A stretch of 64,000 bases of DNA, taken from assembly GCA_020881915.1 (NCBI GenBank), contig JAJFPB010000002.1, positions 5,281,001-5,345,000 of the forward strand, read 5' to 3'. This document shows positions 60,236 through 64,000 of this stretch, in pieces. How positions within the stretch are numbered: position 1 is the first letter of the stretch; every line of letters begins with the position of its first letter. This DNA is from Paramyrothecium sp. XJ0827 (Eukaryota > Ascomycota > Sordariomycetes > Hypocreales > Stachybotryaceae). Made by a program: the position numbers and the translations under genes. Under the pieces are notes generated by a model, which saw only the letters and a list, made by a program, of their open reading frames with translations, did no database searches and was not told where the DNA came from.

Positions 60236-61062
60236 GGAACCTGCAAACGTTGAGACTTTAAGTAGATGAGTGTCGAAATAATGCGAGTTTGGCGATGGAT
60301 CAAGGAACGATCGAAGTTATGTATGCCTGCGAATCACCGGAGTATGGTGAGGGCCTGCGCGATTCCATGTTCAAGCAAAACTATCACAGGCCCCCAACTC
60401 TGCCTCTACAGCTTTACATGACTGGTACAATTACAAAGGTAAATCAGTATCATATGGCATGTATAGGCATGTCACTGACTGTACTGTCGGCTCCATTTTT
60501 CATCCGTGAAAGGTACAGCAGACTGCTTTATCTCGATATGCACTACTTCATATTTCTCGTCGAACAAGTATAAAAACATTTGTAGACTGACAGCAAGGCC
60601 CTGGCTTGAGCCTCGAAGTTGAAGTGCCAGAGTCCTGGGGCTTCAGGGGGTGTCATTATGAAATGGCCGCGAACCACATGGTGACGAAGCGCGGAGTTCA
60701 AAAACAAGGCGAGCTCCGGCCGTTCATGCAGTCAGCCCCAGCACGTTACATTGCGGATTGGCCTTGCGCAGGTTTTGGCCACACAAGATAAGTGGTAGTC
60801 TGTACATGGCGACACAGTCCTATCTTGATGAAGACACTATGCGGCTGTTGCATTTGAGTGGTGACCGATACTACAGAAACAATCGAAGAGAACTGCCCGA
60901 GGCCAGGCAATTTTACGCGTGTCCGTTTCCCGCACCGACCTCGAAATTCCGCTCGTGGCTTCTCAAGCTCAAACAATACTAGAATGAGGACATTTACCTA
61001 CCTACAGTATTGCATATAAGCAACACAAAGGATCCTGCCGCTTTTTCGAACCGCATCAAGCA
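60236..61062. promoter_or_regulatory. Divergent promoter, amidoligase B / GGCT B
   Basis: 827 bp between facing-apart starts. One antisense-free frame at 60758-60982 encodes a basic peptide that was considered and rejected as a gene. No clear binding site. Confidence 0.4.
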
Positions 61063-62290
61063 ATGTTTACAAGGCGGGTTCAAGAGCGTTGCCCGCTCTA
61101 CTTCGCGTATGGCAGCAACTTGCATCTCGCGCAAATGGCCCAGCGATGTCCGACGAGCTCTTTCATTGGAAAAGGGACATTAGATGGATATCGTTGGCAC
61201 ATAAATGAGCGTGGAGTTGCAAACGTGGTAAAATCTCCAGGCGACATTGTCGAGGGTCTCGTTTACTCAATCACAGCCAAAGACAACAGGGCGCTGGACC
61301 GTGCTGAAGGTGTATCTAAAGATTTCTACAAGCCAATGGAATTAGAGATCTACTGTGAGCGCCATCAGCAATACTGCAACCTCAAAACCTCCAGGGTAGC
61401 TCAACTCATAGCTCAAGACAATGATACGGAGGCGGGCCCATCTTTCGGCTTCTCACAAATATCCCAGCAAGCCTCTAACCAACCCGCAGATCTAGTCGAC
61501 GCCTTGGTATATGTCAGTGAGGATTACACAAAGAACGGGACAATACGAGAAGAATACGTTCTTCGTATGCAAAGGGCAACATCTGACGCCATTGCCCTTG
61601 GCATATCTCCATTGTTCGTCGATAGATACATCACACCACACATACAGAGGCCGGAGCAAGCAGCAGAAGAGACTCTCGACATGCAAAGCAAGGGAAGCTC
61701 TAATACATCTCTTCAACCCAATCCCCAAGGCAAGTTCCATTGTTACATCGAAAATATCCTGTCTGACAATGTGTTCTTCTCTAGGACCTAGGAAGAAGCG
61801 TATTAGCCACAAAGTCCAGCCAAGCGGTTCAATAATGATGAACCTCGAAAGGTTGAAGCGCGACAATCGTCAATCCCATGCACAATCTGGATTCGCTCCA
61901 CCAACCGAACTCCTCAATGAAATGAGTAATGCGAGCGCAACAAGAGGATCCAAGGGACCCAAAACAGCTTACATTATTTTAGTCAGTGGACCAAGCGACG
62001 GATCAACTACCAATGGCGGTGTAAAAGGCGCAACACATGATTTGGAATTGGCTAACGAGATTGCCGTCCAGCGATTCCTCGATAATCTACCAATCTACCT
62101 TCCTGATGTCTTGGGATCGGATAGTAGCCAATGGACTCGATCAGAAGCTGAGGACACAAAGTCTCATGCCTTAGCCTGGCATATCGAGGATGATGGATGC
62201 ATATTATTGAGTGCGGCTATAGGAGAAAATGCGAGGTTCACTGTTCGCGTTGTTGCGCAGATACTCTCGGCTAAGGTTTACGAGTTTTGA
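61063..62290 (+). CDS. GGCT B with an extra C-terminal domain
   Basis: Exons 61063..61729 and 61785..62290, joined by a 55-nt GC-AG intron, give 390 aa. The N-terminal GGCT domain has LYFAYGSN (residues 12-19), GLVYSITAKDNRALDRAEGVS with catalytic Glu82, and DAIALGISPLFVDRYI, parallel to copy A. From about residue 222 the spliced frame adds about 168 residues: a basic GPRKKR start, a Ser/Gln linker and a compact region (KTAYIILVSGPSDG, ANEIAVQRFLDNLPIYLP, AWHIEDDGCILLSAAIGE) I do not recognise. The donor reads AG|GCAAGT; no GT site gives an open frame. If unspliced, a shorter 242-aa product results. Pairs with amidoligase B. Confidence 0.85.
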
Positions 62291-62895
62291 AGAGCAATTG
62301 CGTATCCAGTGATATGATTTACTTCTACTCTCCGCTGGCTTCAGTGTCGGAGATCAAGCGTCTTGCTTCAAAATAGGGCGATAATAAGAAAAAGAAGCAG
62401 CAAGTGAATTTCTTCAACTTGGCTGGTAATCGTTGAATCAGGCCCTTTAGCCAGTGCTATGTACTTATTTCCATGGTTATACCCTCATTGACAATGTCTA
62501 GTCTCAATCTAACATTGTATCTACAAGAACTGTCCGCGCTCGCAATCGCTAGAACTAGTGAGAGAGCGAGTTCCCAATGTAATGGTGACAGACTTTTCTA
62601 TTTAGTCGATGTCTATGAACAATTCGATCTTCACGAAAACTAATGACATTGTTTCCGGGAAGGCAATACCATATTCTAAAGACCGCACTAGCAATTCTTC
62701 ATCTGAACAACCATGACGAAGCCATGCCTAGGGCCCTTTGAATGCATTGCTTTGCATCAAATAAGCTCAGCATTGTGACCGAATTTCCGGCAAGGATGAG
62801 GCCGAACTCATCGATCATAGTTTTCACGAGCATGGAGCAATGTATTTCGTACAGGCCCTAAGCCCCTGCTCGTCATAGACGTATTCTCTACTCGT
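62291..62895. other. Convergent 3' spacer
   Basis: 605 bp between the ends of GGCT B and the aminotransferase gene. Nothing recognised. Confidence 0.55.
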
Positions 62896-64000
62896 TTAGT
62901 GTCCATTAGTTCCGTTAGTTACGGTATTCCCATTCGTCCCGTTGGTTCCGTTAGTTCCATTAGTTCCGTTGGTATTGCTCCAGTTGAGAGGTTGATCTGG
63001 CATAGTTCTGACTTCGTGTATGGCCTTTGCGACATATTGCACATTTCTCGTGTTCACTAAATGCCGTCATCTTAGCTTCAATCCAAATTGTTCAGGCTCG
63101 ATGAAACTTACAGCCGGAAATGGAAATGCGGCCTGATGCAAGCATATATATGTGGAATTGGTCCCGGAGAAGCTTAACCTCTCGAATGTTAAGGCCTGTA
63201 TAGGAGAACATACCGATCTTCAGCCAAAAATTAGCTCTGTTGTTCTCTTTTCTCCCTCGTGCCCAAAGACTCCATGGAATTTGAACGAGGGACTTACCTG
63301 GTCGATAATATGATTCCATGAGCCCGGGGTGCCTAGGCGGATCAACTCGTCATGGAGGGCATGTCGCATGTCTTTTATACGACTGCTCATGACCTGAAGG
63401 TCTGCCATCCATGTCGCGGTGAGTTCTTTAGACCTCAATACGGTCTTGACAATCGTTGAGCCATACTTTGGCGCCATGGAAATTTCGGACCGCAGCAAGT
63501 GCTGTAGACTCTCGAAAGCCTTTGACTTGATCTCGGCTGACTCTTCTGCGAGGACGAGATGCAAGGCTCCCGTCCGTTGGCCGTAGAGACCGAAGTTTTT
63601 CGAAAATGACTGCGCTACGAACATTTCAAGTCGAGGCTGTTGTTGATAGAAGTGACGAATGGCCCAAACATCTTAGACTGGATCTCCAGAAGCGAAACCT
63701 TGGTACGCGGTGTCGAAGAAGGGGAACAACTGTTTGCGCTGGCAAACATCTGCTATGGCCATCCATTGTTCCTTGGAGGGGTCCAAACCAGTTGGATTGT
63801 GGGCGCAGGTGTGTAGAACAAGGACATCTCGCGGCTGGGCGTGTGCTTCAAGAGTCTGTAGCATAGCGTTGAAATCAAAAGAGCAGTCGGCTGCCTTATA
63901 GTAGGGATACAGTCGGGTGGTAACGCCAACAGTCTCCCAGATTGTATGGTGGTTGGCCCAGGTTGGGTCTGGAAGCCATACATGCCCTGGACGGATATGA
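62896..64000 (-). pseudogene. Aspartate aminotransferase, partial, with an in-frame stop
   Basis: The gene enters from the right edge. Exons seen: 63298..64000 (open at the edge), 63112..63217 and 62896..63056 (introns 80 and 55 nt). Class I aminotransferase marks are clear: HVWLPDPTWANH, CAHNPTGLDP, FFDTAYQGFASGDP, the PLP-lysine segment FVAQSFSKNFGLYG, and the end IGMFSYTGLN...GRISISGLNTRNVQYVAKAIHEV. The enzyme exchanges amino groups between aspartate and 2-oxoglutarate. At 63673-63675 a TAA lies in frame between GDPV and DVWAIRHF, with the frame intact on both sides; family members have a coding residue there, and CAA to TAA would explain it. The tail is an Asn-Gly-Thr repeat. A sequencing error is possible. 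Confidence 0.8.
62902..62972 (-). repeat. 9-bp minisatellite coding for Asn-Gly-Thr repeats
   Basis: Near-perfect nonamer units (AAYGGNACN on the minus strand) end the aminotransferase frame and encode about six NGT-like triplets before the TAA at 62896-62898. The repeats vary mostly at third positions, so the frame appears kept. Confidence 0.8.

Noticed and set aside
60758..60982. Plus-strand frame with a segment ARQFYACPF resembling the zinc-finger region of some mould proteins
   Set aside because: Only 75 codons, no second Cys/His pair and no adjoining exon. It is more likely chance within the divergent promoter.

Overview
The window is nuclear DNA of a filamentous ascomycete, most likely a sordariomycete and perhaps of the Hypocreales. 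This rests on many 41-89 nt spliceosomal introns, intron-rich compact genes on both strands, a tRNA-Arg(ACG) gene with an internal Pol III promoter, and typical mould families: a Ure2-like GST, DUF6594, DUF2235, GH78, GH43, a hybrid histidine kinase, Dal5-like and DHA2 transporters, a P450 and an RGS protein. No virus, transposon, CRISPR array or rRNA was recognised. All exon models were assembled by eye from splice signals and frame, and every complete multi-exon model sums to a whole number of codons.

Layout. 1-12.8 kb: the edge of a STAND/NB-ARC-like ATPase gene, tRNA-Arg, a secreted subtilisin, a coiled-coil protein, a monocarboxylate-type MFS carrier and a 14-TM drug-type MFS carrier. 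12.9-16.4 kb: a Ure2-like glutathione transferase and a DUF2235 hydrolase. 16.8-28 kb: a catabolic group with a GH78 rhamnosidase-like protein, a sulfatase, a Dal5-type permease, a DUF6594 membrane protein and a GH43 glycosidase. 30.8-38 kb: a small secreted cysteine-containing protein with a Kex2 site, a GPI-anchored surface protein and a 1243-aa GAF hybrid histidine kinase. 40-47 kb: a P450, a GNAT-like protein, an FAD monooxygenase missing its second FAD motif and a multi-pass membrane protein. 48-55 kb: an Old Yellow Enzyme homologue, a membrane RGS protein and a Gfo/Idh/MocA dehydrogenase. 55.7-62.3 kb: the most notable locus. 62.9-64 kb: an aspartate aminotransferase, cut by the window edge and interrupted by an in-frame TAA.

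The 55.7-62.3 kb locus holds two copies of one two-gene unit in the same orientation. Each unit is a PF12224-type amidoligase on the minus strand, divergent from a gamma-glutamylcyclotransferase (GGCT/AIG2-fold) gene on the plus strand, with 0.8-0.9 kb between the start codons. One enzyme is expected to form an amide bond to an amino-acid carboxylate. The other is expected to release a gamma-glutamyl group as 5-oxoproline. Together they suggest a make-and-break (protect/deprotect or tag/untag) pathway. The two units differ in their tails: amidoligase A has a Ser/Asp-rich acidic tail, GGCT A a basic Arg/Ser tail, and GGCT B an extra domain of about 165 residues spliced on through a GC-AG intron.
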